Part shown: positions 23,645 through 34,429 of the stretch, in pieces
How the letters are laid out: every line of letters begins with the position of its first letter
Position numbering within the stretch: the stretch's first letter is position 1
DNA from: Eunapius fragilis
Taxonomy: Eukaryota > Porifera > Demospongiae > Spongillida > Spongillidae
Length of the DNA stretch: 64,000 nt
Direction: 5' to 3'
Assembly (NCBI GenBank): GCA_963681505.1
Contig: OY811977.1
Location: forward strand, 6,650,970-6,714,969
Position numbers and translations under genes: made by a program
The notes under the pieces: model-generated
The model's database searches: none
The model's input: only the letters and a program-made list of their open reading frames with translations
What the model was told of the DNA's origin: nothing

Positions 23645-23760
23645 GCAAGCGCTTATCATCATGATACCAGTATATGCATTGTTTCTTATTTGATGTAATC
23701 AACTCATTCTCCGTTAACCATCGCTGATGTATATACATATTACTTATCTGTACTTTGCGC
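23645..23760. other. Short non-coding stretch before the right inverted repeat
   Basis: Nothing specific seen. Confidence 0.4.
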
Positions 23761-24231
23761 ACGAGGATTGTCCCGATCTATGGTTTGCGCACGAGCAATC
23801 CGAGGATTGCGTGGTCAATCTGTGGTTTGTAGTGCAAACTATGGATCCAAGGTTTGCGCAGGACAATCCCTGGATTGCACAAATCCATGCTTCGCGCATA
23901 TCTATGTGTATTAGTAATACATCAATCCTGATATTGAGGATATTGCATAACTGGCATGTGTGTTAAAGTGTGCATTGGCAGTTTGCCACAAGCGTGTGTG
24001 GATATCCTGCTACAATGCATTCAATTGCATATATTCTATAGTATACTAAAAACTTATAATAGCTCGGTTTGAGGGACATATATAACGGTGGCGTTTTGTG
24101 AATCGAGAGGTAAGCAAGATCTTCCAATTAAAATCATATATGCTTGTGCATCTGCATGAGCGTCAACGAATGTTCGTGATTCTTAAACGTAGTTCTTAAA
24201 TTAAAATTCTTTTTATTTATAGATGATTGCG

Positions 24232-24305
24232 TCAAAAGTAGCTCAATGCGTTAGAGCAAAACACTGAAAATGTTTGGGATATTGGTTCAAATCCGATTTT
24301 TGGGC
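24232..24305 (+). tRNA. tRNA-Phe(GAA)-like sequence, possibly pseudogene or SINE head
   Basis: An A box TAGCTCAATGCGTTAGAGC (D arm GCTC/GAGC) and a B box GGTTCAAATCC lie 44 bases apart. A cloverleaf can be drawn: anticodon stem AAACA/TGTTT around the loop CTGAAAA (anticodon GAA), variable region of 5, T arm ATTGG/CCGAT. The acceptor stem (TCAAAAG with TTTTGGG) has one mismatch and G-T pairs. A T run (24297-24301) sits at the junction. The weak acceptor makes a tRNA relic or tRNA-derived SINE more likely than a functional tRNA. Confidence 0.5.
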
Positions 24306-24344
24306 AATTCGTTTGATTTTGGGGAAGATATAAGGCGAGCGGTA

Positions 24345-24373
24345 CCAGAGATAATATAGTATATTATCTCTGG
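24345..24373. repeat. Palindrome CCAGAGATAATATA-g-TATATTATCTCTGG
   Basis: Perfect 14-base arms around one base, a longer version of the palindrome at 1476-1501. A half copy lies at about 24423. Confidence 0.75.
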
Positions 24374-24439
24374 CGGTACTGCCACGCGAAAATTGGTCTG
24401 GGCAAAAATTGGTCCGGTGTCAAGAGATAATATAGGTAC

Positions 24440-25085
24440 CTACACTGTAAATAATCGGCACCCCGTTCCAAGTACAATAGGCATGCCCATTCCAAATATT
24501 CTATGGTATTTTAGGGATTTTCTATAACCTCGTGCGACAAAGTTGACAAAGCAAAAAGTTAGAAGGAGCAGAAGACGAAAACGATGCATGTATCAGTACG
24601 ATATACATGTTACACTGACTCGCAAACGGAAGCTTTTGGTCATTGGGCCGGGCGGGGGCGAATCCCCTCTTGCTCCATTGAGAGGACGCCTATGCTCTGG
24701 ATGCAACAAAACAATTAAGTTAAGAATAAAGTAAGAAAAGTGTTCCATTCGGAAAAGAGCAAAGAAAAAGCTGTATGTATTGGCCCGGGTACAGGAAATT
24801 GGAGTGAGTTGGTTATCGTAGATAATATTATATATGTTAAATAATAGAGGGGGAGTGTCACACTATAGATAGGGGTATAGGGGTCGCCTTCCCCCTCCCC
24901 TCTGCATCCGCCCTTGTTGTGGCCGTCCTCCCAACCCCATCTCTTACCCAGTCCCATGCTAATTTTAACAGCACATCACCGCTATGTGAAATATGGGTCT
25001 GGTGAAGTCCTATACTCAATTTTGTCCAGCTTCCCCAGAATGTTGGGTAATCAGTCAGATTCGAGGTATACGTTAATTGCCTTTA
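24440..25085. other. No gene seen
   Basis: Mixed AT-rich and C-rich sequence. Small ORFs have no recognisable content. Confidence 0.45.
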
Positions 25086-25089
25086 TTGG

Positions 25090-27845
25090 GCGATTAACTA
25101 GCAATTACCAACGCAAATGGAGAGAGAGCGATAGAATCGGCATGCCGATCGACGACATTGCTGGAAGTATGTGTGAAATCAACTCCTCGAGATGGTAGAT
25201 CCGTTGGGTTCTATTCTCCAGGACAGTGATACCAACAGTCAGCAGGGATGGAATGATCACCGAGGGGTGCAACTCTTGTCCTTGAAACAACATACTGTGC
25301 CGTACAGCTATCAGCCGTTCGTATCTTCAAGAAAAATCACAGCAGCATATGTTCTCTTGGATGCATCACAGAAATCACCTAGGGAAACCAACTAGGGAGC
25401 AGGCAGTAGGGTTTGAAGCACCATGGAAGTAGCATATCTCGGGATACAGAACGTTAGCGACTTGTGCAGCTAGCCAAAAGACACTCCACTTCATCATCAG
25501 CTCTTCAACCAGGGGTTCATCCTAGTTTTAGCCATGTGGCGCAAAAGTCCTGGAACATCATCTTACAGTGGACCATCACCGGAGACAGAAATCCCAATGG
25601 GACATAAATCCTGGCTGAGTTGCCGATGATGTTCCTCTTGGTCGGCCTTAATTGTTTCAGAGGCAATGTACTAAGATCGCCTACAAGTTGATCATCTGTT
25701 GGTCTCCATTTGATTTCTAACACCTTCACGCATTCTGGAACGTGGAGCTTATCACCAAGTGTATTCTTGGTGTAGGACTCATCGTCAAGTGCAACTGATT
25801 TGCCACTGCTAGATGTCATCACTGAGATAAATGTAGACTGGTAATCAGAATAAAGAAGGTGTTTCTGAAGTGTCTGAGAATTGGTTACAAACTTTCTCAA
25901 GTTGAAACCTACTTCTGCTAGCAGTGACACAGCCTTCACAGACAGAACTACAGCATCTTCCTCAGTAGCTGCCCCTGATGTTAGGTCATCCACATATATG
26001 GAGCAAATGAATTTGTCAACAAAGAATGGGTAACTGTTACGGTAGCCCTCCATGTGATGTCTCAAGGTGGCATTGAGCAAGAATGGGCTAGACGCTACCC
26101 CAAAGACCACTTTCGCAAATATAAGTGTTATGACTGCCATTGTCTACCCAAAGGAACCTTAAGCAGTCTAGATCTTCCTCATAACTAACAACATCAGGTA
26201 CACTTTCTCTATGTCTGCAATTACTGCTACATGGAAAAGTCAGAATCGAAGAAGGATTTCTAGTATATTCTGCCCAAATGTGGGGCCAGCATACAAGCAG
26301 TCGTTCAATGAAGGTCCTTGGGTCTTAGCAGAGGCATCATACACAATCCGCATCTTTGTTGTTTGCCTGTCCTCACATATCATTGCATGATAAGGTATGT
26401 AGAGGGTCCTTCCCATAGGTCCATCGCTCGGTGAATTGACTACCTCCACAATGCCATTCTTGATCTGCTCTCGTATGATCGAGTCATACGGGTTCAGTAT
26501 GTCAGGAGTCTGTTTAAGCCTCATCAGAAAATTAAAGAGTCTACCCTTGCTGATATCAAGGTTATATGGCAGCAGTGGGTGCAGTTCTTACCATGGAAGT
26601 CGTACAGAATACCAACCATTCTTCAGCTCCACAGTCCTGATGAACTTGTCATAGACGGAGTCTTCCTTCTCCCTCACACACAATGTGTCTAAGTTCCAGA
26701 ACATCTGAAGCTTCTTGTCCAGGTCAGCAAGGTTTTCCGGTTGAACACAACCCAACTTCAGCACCTGTGAACAAATCATGTTCGTAGTGGTAGAATCAGG
26801 ATGCCTGCCGGGTACAGATCCAGACACAACACCCAAACCTTGTCTTGATAATAGTATAGGTCCAACTCTTCCATGCACGATCCTTCCAGTTGCGACCTTC
26901 CAATAGTAGTCAGCACCAACAAGGATATTTATTTCTAAGTGGTCTGAGGCATTGCCAGAGTCAGCAAGGTCCAAACCAGAGAGGCATGGAAATCGCTGCA
27001 CTGTAAGGTCCAGTGGCTGGCCAGAGAGAGGTTCACAAATAAAATACAGAGAGAGCTCAAGATACGCTCTCATTCTTTTCCTGAGTCCAATATTCACAGC
27101 ATCACATGTTTGGGTTATCTTCGCTTCAGATCCAAACGTCCTAATGGAGACATTAACAGATTGCTCCACCTTTAACCTGAGTGTGTCCTTCAGTTTTGTA
27201 GATTTGTATGACTTCTGACTACCACTATCGAGAATTAGTCGGACCTTATTGGTGTCAGCTGGTGTGTCCTTGCAGTATGCTGCCGCAGTTGCAGTCTGCA
27301 ACAATGCTGGTGTTCTGACATCGACATATGCTGACTGAGAATGCTGTGATGTTTCTCCAGGCTGTGTTGCTGAAGTGAATGCTTGGGTGTACTGAGACTT
27401 GCCAGATGAACTTGCTGAAGTAGGACTCACCATGCAATGATCTGGGTTTCCTGGAAGTACCACAAATGCTGGTGTGGTGTCTTGCCTGACAATTGTGACA
27501 TCTGCCAGAGGATCTGCAATCTCTTCCAACGTGTGGCTTCTTTGCAAGACACAGATGAATGATGTTCGCCACAGTAAGAGCAGGAAGGTGTGAAGGAATT
27601 AGCTGTGGTCAAGGACATAGCTGTAGGACGATCATGACTGGGCTTCCTAGCAGTACTTGCAGTTGCATTTGCTCGTTCCCGCGCTGCTCGCTTACTCACG
27701 GTGATGTACAGCTCTTGCTGTAGTTTCTTCATAAGAATTGGTGACAACAAGCTGCTGTATAACTTCGGAGCTATGCCTAGAGACTTCAGGCTTCTGACAT
27801 GACCTTCAACCTGGCACACATGACTGTATCGTATAACCACTGTGC
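25090..27845 (-). pseudogene. BEL/Pao LTR-retrotransposon gag-pol remnant
   Basis: Read right to left: gag C-terminus (VEGHVRSLKSLGIAPKLYSSLL, 27840-27700) and zinc knuckles (CSYCGEHHSSVSC, then CRSSGRCHNCQARHHTSIC in the next frame). Next is a Pao-type aspartic protease with LILDSGSQKSY (about 27235-27205). Reverse transcriptase N-terminus follows (YDASAKTQGPSLNDCLYAGPTF, 26524-26240), then the palm with catalytic YVDDLTSG (about 26005-25975) and the post-RT block GNSARIYVPLGFLSPV. An RNase H-like FCDASKRTYAAV (about 25370) and NPTDLPSRG (about 25215) close it. Several frame changes and stops occur, the N-terminal gag and the integrase are missing, and no LTR was recognised. An old, truncated copy. 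Confidence 0.82.
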
Positions 27846-27849
27846 TTCC

Positions 27850-28853
27850 ACAAGTGCCACTCCTAATTTATTCATCATTCATTTTCAAGTTTTCCTTCAG
27901 CGTTTTTATCATCCTTCTTAGCGTGGGTAAAAAGCATCGCGCCATGTGTTATCTTCCTCCGAGACTTGAGAAACGATGCGTGAAGTCGATGCCTTATGGC
28001 CAGCGCGAACTCTCTTTCTTTATGCGACAACCTGATCAGCCATTTCGTGTGATTCCTAGGCTCGACAGGACCATGTACAATAATTCACGTGTCACACGAT
28101 TAACGCAGATTACTGTTGTCTTCTCCACGCTCATGATATTCTTGAGAACAATGCATCTAATTAAAAAACACGTACGCATACAATTATTTTTAATAAATAA
28201 TCAAATCACTGACACTCTGAAGCTGCATGATTTCCGATCGCAATAGGCAGCAATATTCGTCTTAGGTAGATGAAGAGCTAGAGAAAGAAAGCGCAAGTAG
28301 AAGTAGCAGAAGGGTTTAATTCTCCTCAACAACGGACTTATGGCAGTAGTCACACCAAGCTTTATCAGCTAACCTTGCATATCCACTCTTTTCCATCGTT
28401 TCATGCACGTTGAAGTGTGATAGCATAAAGTGTTATAAACCCAGAGGTCTGGGCTTGTAGGAGACACAAGGGAAGTACCTAGAGAGGACCTGCATTCATA
28501 CCACATATCTGTGAATTTTGTGTGTATGTATGCTAAACGAATAAATAATTGTATAATTGAAGGAATAATGGTACCTTGAAATCAATAATTGTACATTGAT
28601 TTTAATTATCCGGCCTCCAGGGCAGGTCGACCTTCAGGCCTCAGGCCGGAGCCTGGCTTGACCTCACAGAGGCCAAAGCCCGGCCTGACTTTCGGCAACC
28701 CTGATTCCATGTGTTTTACGCTCAATGTACGACGCATAGTCCAGTGTGATGTGAATGCATGCATGCATTTGTGCTTTTATGTCCGTAACGGTGCGCAAGT
28801 AAATTGCAAGCATGCTTCCATTTGTTACACAGCATTAATCTGACTGGACAGAA
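27850..28853. other. No gene recognised upstream of the membrane-protein gene
   Basis: A 134-residue ORF (27842-28246) lacks recognisable features. GC-rich imperfect repeats based on caggcctcaggccgg lie at 28615-28690. The promoter of the following gene is presumably here, but no clear TATA box was fixed. Confidence 0.4.
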
Positions 28854-31800
28854 ATGACTCCTCAACAGGATAGAAGAAGTGCCATCATATACTCGATCGT
28901 CTCCATAGCGATGTGCCATACAGTGCTTTCGGAACACACATTGTACATTACTCCGCAAGACCCTGTGACACCGTGCCTAACGGCGTATGCGTGCTATAAA
29001 TGGAGCACATATGTTTCAAAAAATGCGACCATTTCGTCACACACTACCTACGTCTTTTCTCCCGGAACACATGTTCATATGGTCGATGTTGGTGACGGTA
29101 CTCTAACTATGAGCGACCTCGATAACATAACTTTCATTGGCTTTGCCCCTACCGAGAACGTAGCGGAATCCCTCCAAGTGTATACAAGTACATACGTAAC
29201 GTCACCTAGCGTCATAGAGTGTCAGGCTGGCTCCTCCTTCGCCTTTTACAAAATCAGGAACCTTTCCATTATTAACATGACATTTGTGAATTGTGGGTCG
29301 CCTACCAAAAGTGCCATTCTTATGATGGACTTGGTTGGGCTTTGGGTGGAAGGTGTGTCAATACAAAATAGCCCACGCGACGGTCTCAATTGTAGCAGTG
29401 TAGGAAACAATTCCACAATCGTTAGCTCCTCTTTCGTCGGCAACAACCAACTTGCGCTAGGCATCGGTACCGAAGCAGCAGTTGAGATTACAAGAAGCGC
29501 ACTAGTTATAACTGACAGTGCATTTGTTAATAACCACGCCACAGGCATATTATTTTCTGTCAGTAGCATCACTATGAATGGGAGCCAGATGTTCATAAAT
29601 AATAGTGATGGCGCTATGAATATATTCGAGAGCAAGTTATCCGCTTCGTATATTAATCTTATTGTCGCTCATAACCACGCTGAGAGTGGCGGAGGCATCA
29701 GAGCTACTTCTTCGACCATAAGTGTTGAGTGTGGAAAGGTACTGTTTCGTGGAAATACAGCAGATTTTGGAGCAGCTCTTTGTCTCAGAACAGCATCCGT
29801 AGTGATTGTCAACACCTCCGCAACATTTGTTGGCAACAACGCACACAGTGGCGGAGCGGTATACGCGATTTTGTCAAACATCAGTTTCCTGTTGTCCAAC
29901 TTTGAGTGCGATAGTAACCATGCTGAGTACACTGGGGGATGCATGTACCTTCTCTCGTCACAGATGTCCTTCGAAAATGTTAACAATGGCTTGCTCTCTA
30001 GGAACGTGGCCTTGGACTCTGGGGGCGCAATATACATAGACATAAGGTCGACTCTGAACATAGTTGCCCCCGTTTCCCTGCGGTTTGAACGCAATTCGGC
30101 TGTGCAATGTGGGGGAGCCATCTATGTTAACGATGACATAGCAAGTCTTCTGTTGCCACCAAATCCCTGCTTCTTCACGTACACTGACGCCAATGGCAAC
30201 CACCACCAGCAACCTAACGCTTCAATTGATTTCATTTTGAATGAAGCAAGGTCCGGCACAGTTGTTTATGGCGGGAACATTGATACCTGCGTGTTATCTC
30301 TATCACCAAGTAATTCTAATGTAAAGTTCGACACTTTGTTCCACTTTATTGAAAATAGCTCAGTAATTGAAATTTCTTCACCTCCATTTCGGATTTGCAG
30401 TTGTCCGATCGATCATGCTATGTGCACACCCTTGGCCAGGGTTAACAAAACCCTCTATCCAGGGCAGCCTGTAGTGGTCGAATTTTATGCCACCGGGCAA
30501 AGATTTGGTGCATCACCTGCAATAGTCGTACCTCGAGTTTCTACCAAAGACCGTCCGAATGAGTTTCTCGCACCCTTTCTCGCGGACAGTAAATGTCAAA
30601 ATCACACAATCCCATATTTTAGCAACACTCCGCAAGTTACTCTTTTTACCCAGTCAGCATATTCAGCACAGACGTCTCACAATTTCAGCGTGAAAATTAA
30701 CATCATTTTTCTGGATTGCCCTGCAGGCTTTGTGCTTCGCGATGCAAACGGATCTTCAGCAGTCTGCGTATGTGACCCATTGATATCGAAACGGGTGGAA
30801 TATTGTAGCATCGCAAACTTAACTATCGCAAAGTCTTCAAAATATACCTGGTTCGGAAAAGGTTTCTCAAATTCCAGCATCATGCATTACACTGAATATT
30901 GCTTTCCTAGCTTCTGCAGCGACGAATTGACCTACTCTCCTCTTTCCCCCGACAACCAATGCATCAACGGCCACACTGGGCTTATGTGCTCTCACTGTCC
31001 GGAGAACTCGAGCCTAACGCTGGGCATCCCTGAGTGCCGTGAGTGTAACAACAATTCATTACTGCTTCTCTTAGTGTTCTCGGGAGCTGGGATTCTATTG
31101 GTTGCAGCCTTGTTTCTATTCAATCTAACAATAACTACAGGAACAATTAACGGAATACTTTGGTACTCCTTTGTTATACATGAGAATTACAACTGCTTTT
31201 TCCCAAAACACTTTTCGCACAAAACAAAAATTTTATTCATCTTTGCGGCCTGGCTCAACCTTGATGTAGGCATAGTGACGTGCTTCTACGACGGATTAGA
31301 CAATTTCCAATCCGCCCTACTTCAATTGGCATTTCCGCTCTACCTATTCGTTATCTTTTTACTCATTATTATTTGCAACATGCGCTCCACAAGGATATCA
31401 AAATTATGCCGTTCGAACGCCGTTCCTGTGTTGGCCACGTTAGCTTACATGTCACTTTCAAAGCTGATAAGAATGAGCATAGCGGCCCTGTATCCGGTCA
31501 AGATTTATGCGACGGGTGAAACATATCGGTGGGTGTGGTTATACGATGGTTCTCTGAATTATTTTCAAGGCAAGCACATAGCCATAGCCACATCTGGACT
31601 AGTAGTGCTTTTGGCTTTCATCCTTCCGTACGGTTCCCTCCTCATTCTTGCTCCCTGGTTACAAAGCTATTCCCATCGCTGGGGGCTTCGATGGGTCAAC
31701 AAGTTGAAACCGTTTCTAGATAATTATCAAGCGCCCTATAAGGAACAGTTTCGGTATTGGACTGGTGCCATGTTCATCTTCAGAATAATCTTGACCATCC

Positions 31801-32183
31801 TCTCTCACGTGAGCGTTAACAAACCTAGCTTCATTTTGGTAATGATCATCGTTGTTCACGTGTCCATAATGCTGGTCGCCGGGGTTACGGTATACCGAAA
31901 CTGGAGGTTGAGTGTTCTGGAAAGCTTCTTTCACATAAATATGGTTGTCCTGGCTACCATAAGGCTGTTGGATATTAATAAATACTCCTACGAAGTTTGG
32001 ATATGCGTCGGAAGTGCGCTGATCTGTTTTGTGGGCATCGTGATATATCACGCGATCGCATATATAATTTACCCGCATTGCCATTGTTGCAGGGTTACTC
32101 TCACAATTAGGAACGCTCCTAATGACGGCAATTACGAAAACACAGTGCATCTAAGGGAGTCATTATTGGAACATTCCTTTTAG
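28854..32183 (+). CDS. Large surface protein: beta-helix repeats, Cys-rich module, about eight membrane segments
   Basis: 1109 residues in one uninterrupted exon. A signal peptide is likely (hydrophobic about 10-25). Residues about 90-430 contain parallel beta-helix/polymorphic-outer-membrane-type repeats, seen as recurring NxA..GGAIY motifs (GGAVYAI, GGCMYLL, GGAIYID, GGAIYVN) and many N-glycosylation sites. A Cys-rich module follows near 702-733 (CINGHTGLMCSHC...CRECNN). The C-terminal third (about 735-1075) has about eight hydrophobic spans, starting SLLLLLVFSGAGILLVAALF, and ends in a cytoplasmic tail with a CHCC cluster. I recall many such proteins in sponge genomes, annotated only as uncharacterised. 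A receptor or cell-surface recognition role is inference. Lack of introns may reflect retro-duplication or lineage habit. Flanks are non-coding. Confidence 0.88.
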   Translation: MTPQQDRRSAIIYSIVSIAMCHTVLSEHTLYITPQDPVTPCLTAYACYKWSTYVSKNATISSHTTYVFSPGTHVHMVDVGDGTLTMSDLDNITFIGFAPTENVAESLQVYTSTYVTSPSVIECQAGSSFAFYKIRNLSIINMTFVNCGSPTKSAILMMDLVGLWVEGVSIQNSPRDGLNCSSVGNNSTIVSSSFVGNNQLALGIGTEAAVEITRSALVITDSAFVNNHATGILFSVSSITMNGSQMFINNSDGAMNIFESKLSASYINLIVAHNHAESGGGIRATSSTISVECGKVLFRGNTADFGAALCLRTASVVIVNTSATFVGNNAHSGGAVYAILSNISFLLSNFECDSNHAEYTGGCMYLLSSQMSFENVNNGLLSRNVALDSGGAIYIDIRSTLNIVAPVSLRFERNSAVQCGGAIYVNDDIASLLLPPNPCFFTYTDANGNHHQQPNASIDFILNEARSGTVVYGGNIDTCVLSLSPSNSNVKFDTLFHFIENSSVIEISSPPFRICSCPIDHAMCTPLARVNKTLYPGQPVVVEFYATGQRFGASPAIVVPRVSTKDRPNEFLAPFLADSKCQNHTIPYFSNTPQVTLFTQSAYSAQTSHNFSVKINIIFLDCPAGFVLRDANGSSAVCVCDPLISKRVEYCSIANLTIAKSSKYTWFGKGFSNSSIMHYTEYCFPSFCSDELTYSPLSPDNQCINGHTGLMCSHCPENSSLTLGIPECRECNNNSLLLLLVFSGAGILLVAALFLFNLTITTGTINGILWYSFVIHENYNCFFPKHFSHKTKILFIFAAWLNLDVGIVTCFYDGLDNFQSALLQLAFPLYLFVIFLLIIICNMRSTRISKLCRSNAVPVLATLAYMSLSKLIRMSIAALYPVKIYATGETYRWVWLYDGSLNYFQGKHIAIATSGLVVLLAFILPYGSLLILAPWLQSYSHRWGLRWVNKLKPFLDNYQAPYKEQFRYWTGAMFIFRIILTILSHVSVNKPSFILVMIIVVHVSIMLVAGVTVYRNWRLSVLESFFHINMVVLATIRLLDINKYSYEVWICVGSALICFVGIVIYHAIAYIIYPHCHCCRVTLTIRNAPNDGNYENTVHLRESLLEHSF

Positions 32184-32189
32184 AAATGA

Positions 32190-33330
32190 ATTGTTGTGTT
32201 AATGGTTGAAAGTACTTTGCAACACTAATGTATATGCTTGTGATCAGTTTCGCATAAGAGTATTTGTATTGAAGTGTTTTGATTCAATGCCAAGTGTACA
32301 CGTATTTAGTCATGACTAAAAGTATGCATAACGATCAAACTAGTGCAGATAACACAGATCCGCTCAGCAGAGTAGACGGCCTCTCGGATGAGGACAATGG
32401 TATAAACCTCGCAACAAGGTATTGCATTACTATAAAATCAAGACAAAAAACTAATTCCTATTGCACGAATAATATTATGGTTAAGTGGTTAGTTGATTGA
32501 GTCGAGGGTAATTGTCTCATGCATGCAGTATGCATATGGCCAGGAACGCTTGCCATATCTACACAAAACTGCGGGGGAGTGAAGCCGTGAGGGGATGGGG
32601 AGACGGGGGGGGGGGGGGGGGGGGGGGGGGGGAGGGGTTGTATACGGTGAACCTTCAAGAGTAAATACATGTAGACCCATGCAGGACAACTTTCATATAA
32701 CATACCGTGATTGACTTCCGGTGGACTGGCAGTGGCGTTTGAAGAGTGCGGGGGCTGAAATAAGTGGGTGGAGTAAAATAGAAGGCAACTGAGATATGTC
32801 TGCAGATGGCCTTTATCAGCTTTCTATTTATTTTGAGTGGGGTGCACGATCGTCGCTTTGTATGGGAACGGGCTTCACATTTTCAGATGCATTACTCATA
32901 TATGTTTCTCGTTGGATGGATGTTGCTTCAACTGCTTATGAAGTTAATAACTTGAATGGTTAACGAAATCTACTCTCCTGAATTAATTTTCCATTCAGCT
33001 TGGCATGCTCATATCTTTTCCAGTTTTGTCTGATACAGACATTTTTAGCATCAAACTGAAGCTGAACATGTACATCAGTGGAACGCATGTTTAATAATCG
33101 ATTTTGTGGTGGTGAAACGGCTAAATAAATATTACGTTTAAAGCGCTGATTTCATAATTCGGATGGCTTCTGGATTGATATTGAAGGTTTTAAAAATACA
33201 AACATCAAGGAAAGAAGTGATGTAAATAGGAAGGAAACATGGGTCAAATAAGAAGGGAATATGTAATAGCCGTATATTTTGCAAATTTGTAGGACATTAT
33301 GTTGTTTATCAATGTGCGAAATTACGCTTT
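32190..33330. other. No gene seen; poly-G at 32607-32631
   Basis: 3' flank of the membrane-protein gene. A poly-G tract sits near 32610 with no clear terminal repeats around it. Confidence 0.5.
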
Positions 33331-33334
33331 CCCT

Positions 33335-33440
33335 TATATTACTTGACCTTTCCTTTTTACACCACTACCCCTTCCAATCCTTTATGCCATCAACTTTCTC
33401 ATAGAGAACGCTTTTATTACTTATTTCATGAGTTTTTTAA
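33335..33440 (-). mobile_element. Diverged half-copy of the fold-back MITE
   Basis: The sequence cctttttacaccacta ... ttctcatagagaacgctttta matches the right arm of the element at 34146-34428 with many substitutions. Confidence 0.5.
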
Positions 33441-33539
33441 ATTCATGCACTCAGGAGTGGACTATTTACCATTAGTGGTGTTATTCATCATTCTCACCCC
33501 CCCCCCCCCCCCCTCTCCTGCAATAAAAGCCACACAGTT

Positions 33540-34145
33540 TTGAAAAATTTGGAACTATGCAAATTTGTACTATTACTAGCTTTTATGAACACCTGTATTA
33601 CTAGCCAGTGGTGTCCAATTAGACTGTAACAGTATATAATTCCACCAGATCCCTTATCCCAGGCTGCTATATTAGGATCCCCAAATGGTGTCTACTTGTG
33701 GAGGTGGAAGTAATCATGATCTACTGAGGGTGTAGAGTGTGGAGGCGGGTGTGTGTGGAAATGTGGCATATGTGGTAAAAGGGGTGCCGGGATGTGGAGA
33801 GCAGGGATCATCCACTGGTGGCCTTGAAGTGGTGTCATACATGTGAAGGAGGTAGCATTTGCTGGTAAAGATGGAAGCCCTGATGCAGAGGAGCTGGTGG
33901 CCTTGTAGTGTTGTGGATGAAGGAGACTTGATGGAGCTAGCGAGGAGTCCACTAGTGGAAGTCTTTAAAGGACACTCTAACATGTACAATACAGCTTACT
34001 TAGCATTTTCAAGTCAAACAGAATTTGTGACGCAAATAACTTTCATTTCATTAGGTCGGTTGCTAAAATAATACAAAACCCATGCCAGTGCCTGATAGAG
34101 CATAAATTTTTACACTGCAATGTCTCTTTTTGGTTTGTAGTATTA
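33540..34145. other. Low-complexity, no convincing gene
   Basis: Between 33690 and 33990 the minus strand has Pro/Ser/His-rich ORFs caused by a degenerate repeat (ggccttg.agtggtgt-like). No domain seen. Confidence 0.45.
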
Positions 34146-34428
34146 CAAGTGATAAAAACATTCTCTATGCGAGAAGGTTGGTGGTATATAGGAATCAAAG
34201 GCGATGGTGGTGTAAAAAGCAAGGGAACAAGGGTTGTGATTGAAAAGGAAAAATGAAATTGACCTATATTAGCACACACAGTTAAACATGACAACATGCT
34301 GCTAATATAGGTCTATTTCATTTTTCCTTTTCAATCACAAGTCTTGTTCCCTTGCTTTTTACACCACCATTGCCATTGATTCCTATATACCACCAACCTT
34401 CTCGCATAGAGAATGTTTTTGTCACTTG
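34146..34428. mobile_element. Fold-back MITE with 129-base arms
   Basis: The left arm 34146-34274 is almost the exact reverse complement of the right arm 34300-34428, with a 25-base loop. Ends read CAAGTGATAAAAACATTCTC / GAGAATGTTTTTGTCACTTG. Equal arm lengths and few mismatches imply recent insertion. Related partial copies lie at 33335-33440 and 41167-41262. Confidence 0.85.
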
Positions 34429-34429
34429 T

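Larger units (their letters stand above)
17749..23898. mobile_element. Region bounded by about 58-base inverted repeats (candidate integrase-type DNA transposon)
   Basis: The left end TGTGCGAAGCATGG... (17749-17808) and right end ...CCATGCTTCGCGCA (23841-23898) are near-perfect inverted repeats with TG...CA termini. They contain the blocks caatccagggattgtcctg and gcgcaaacc. Extra partial copies of the motif lie just inside both ends (17809-17835 and 23755-23840). Inside, 22.2-23.64 kb carries integrase-associated, Ulp1 and PHD remnants oriented left to right. TG...CA ends fit an integrase-type (Ginger-like) transposon. I see no matching target duplication, and the interior is broken by MITEs, microsatellites and an N gap. 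An independent pair of smaller repeats remains possible. Confidence 0.5.

Noticed and set aside
28421..28595. Possible solo LTR (TG...CA, TATA-like and AATAAA-like motifs) near the Pao remnant
   Set aside because: No second copy and no target duplication seen; motifs are too common in AT-rich DNA.
31280..31723. Alternative-frame ORFs within the membrane-protein gene
   Set aside because: Shadows of the 1109-residue frame.
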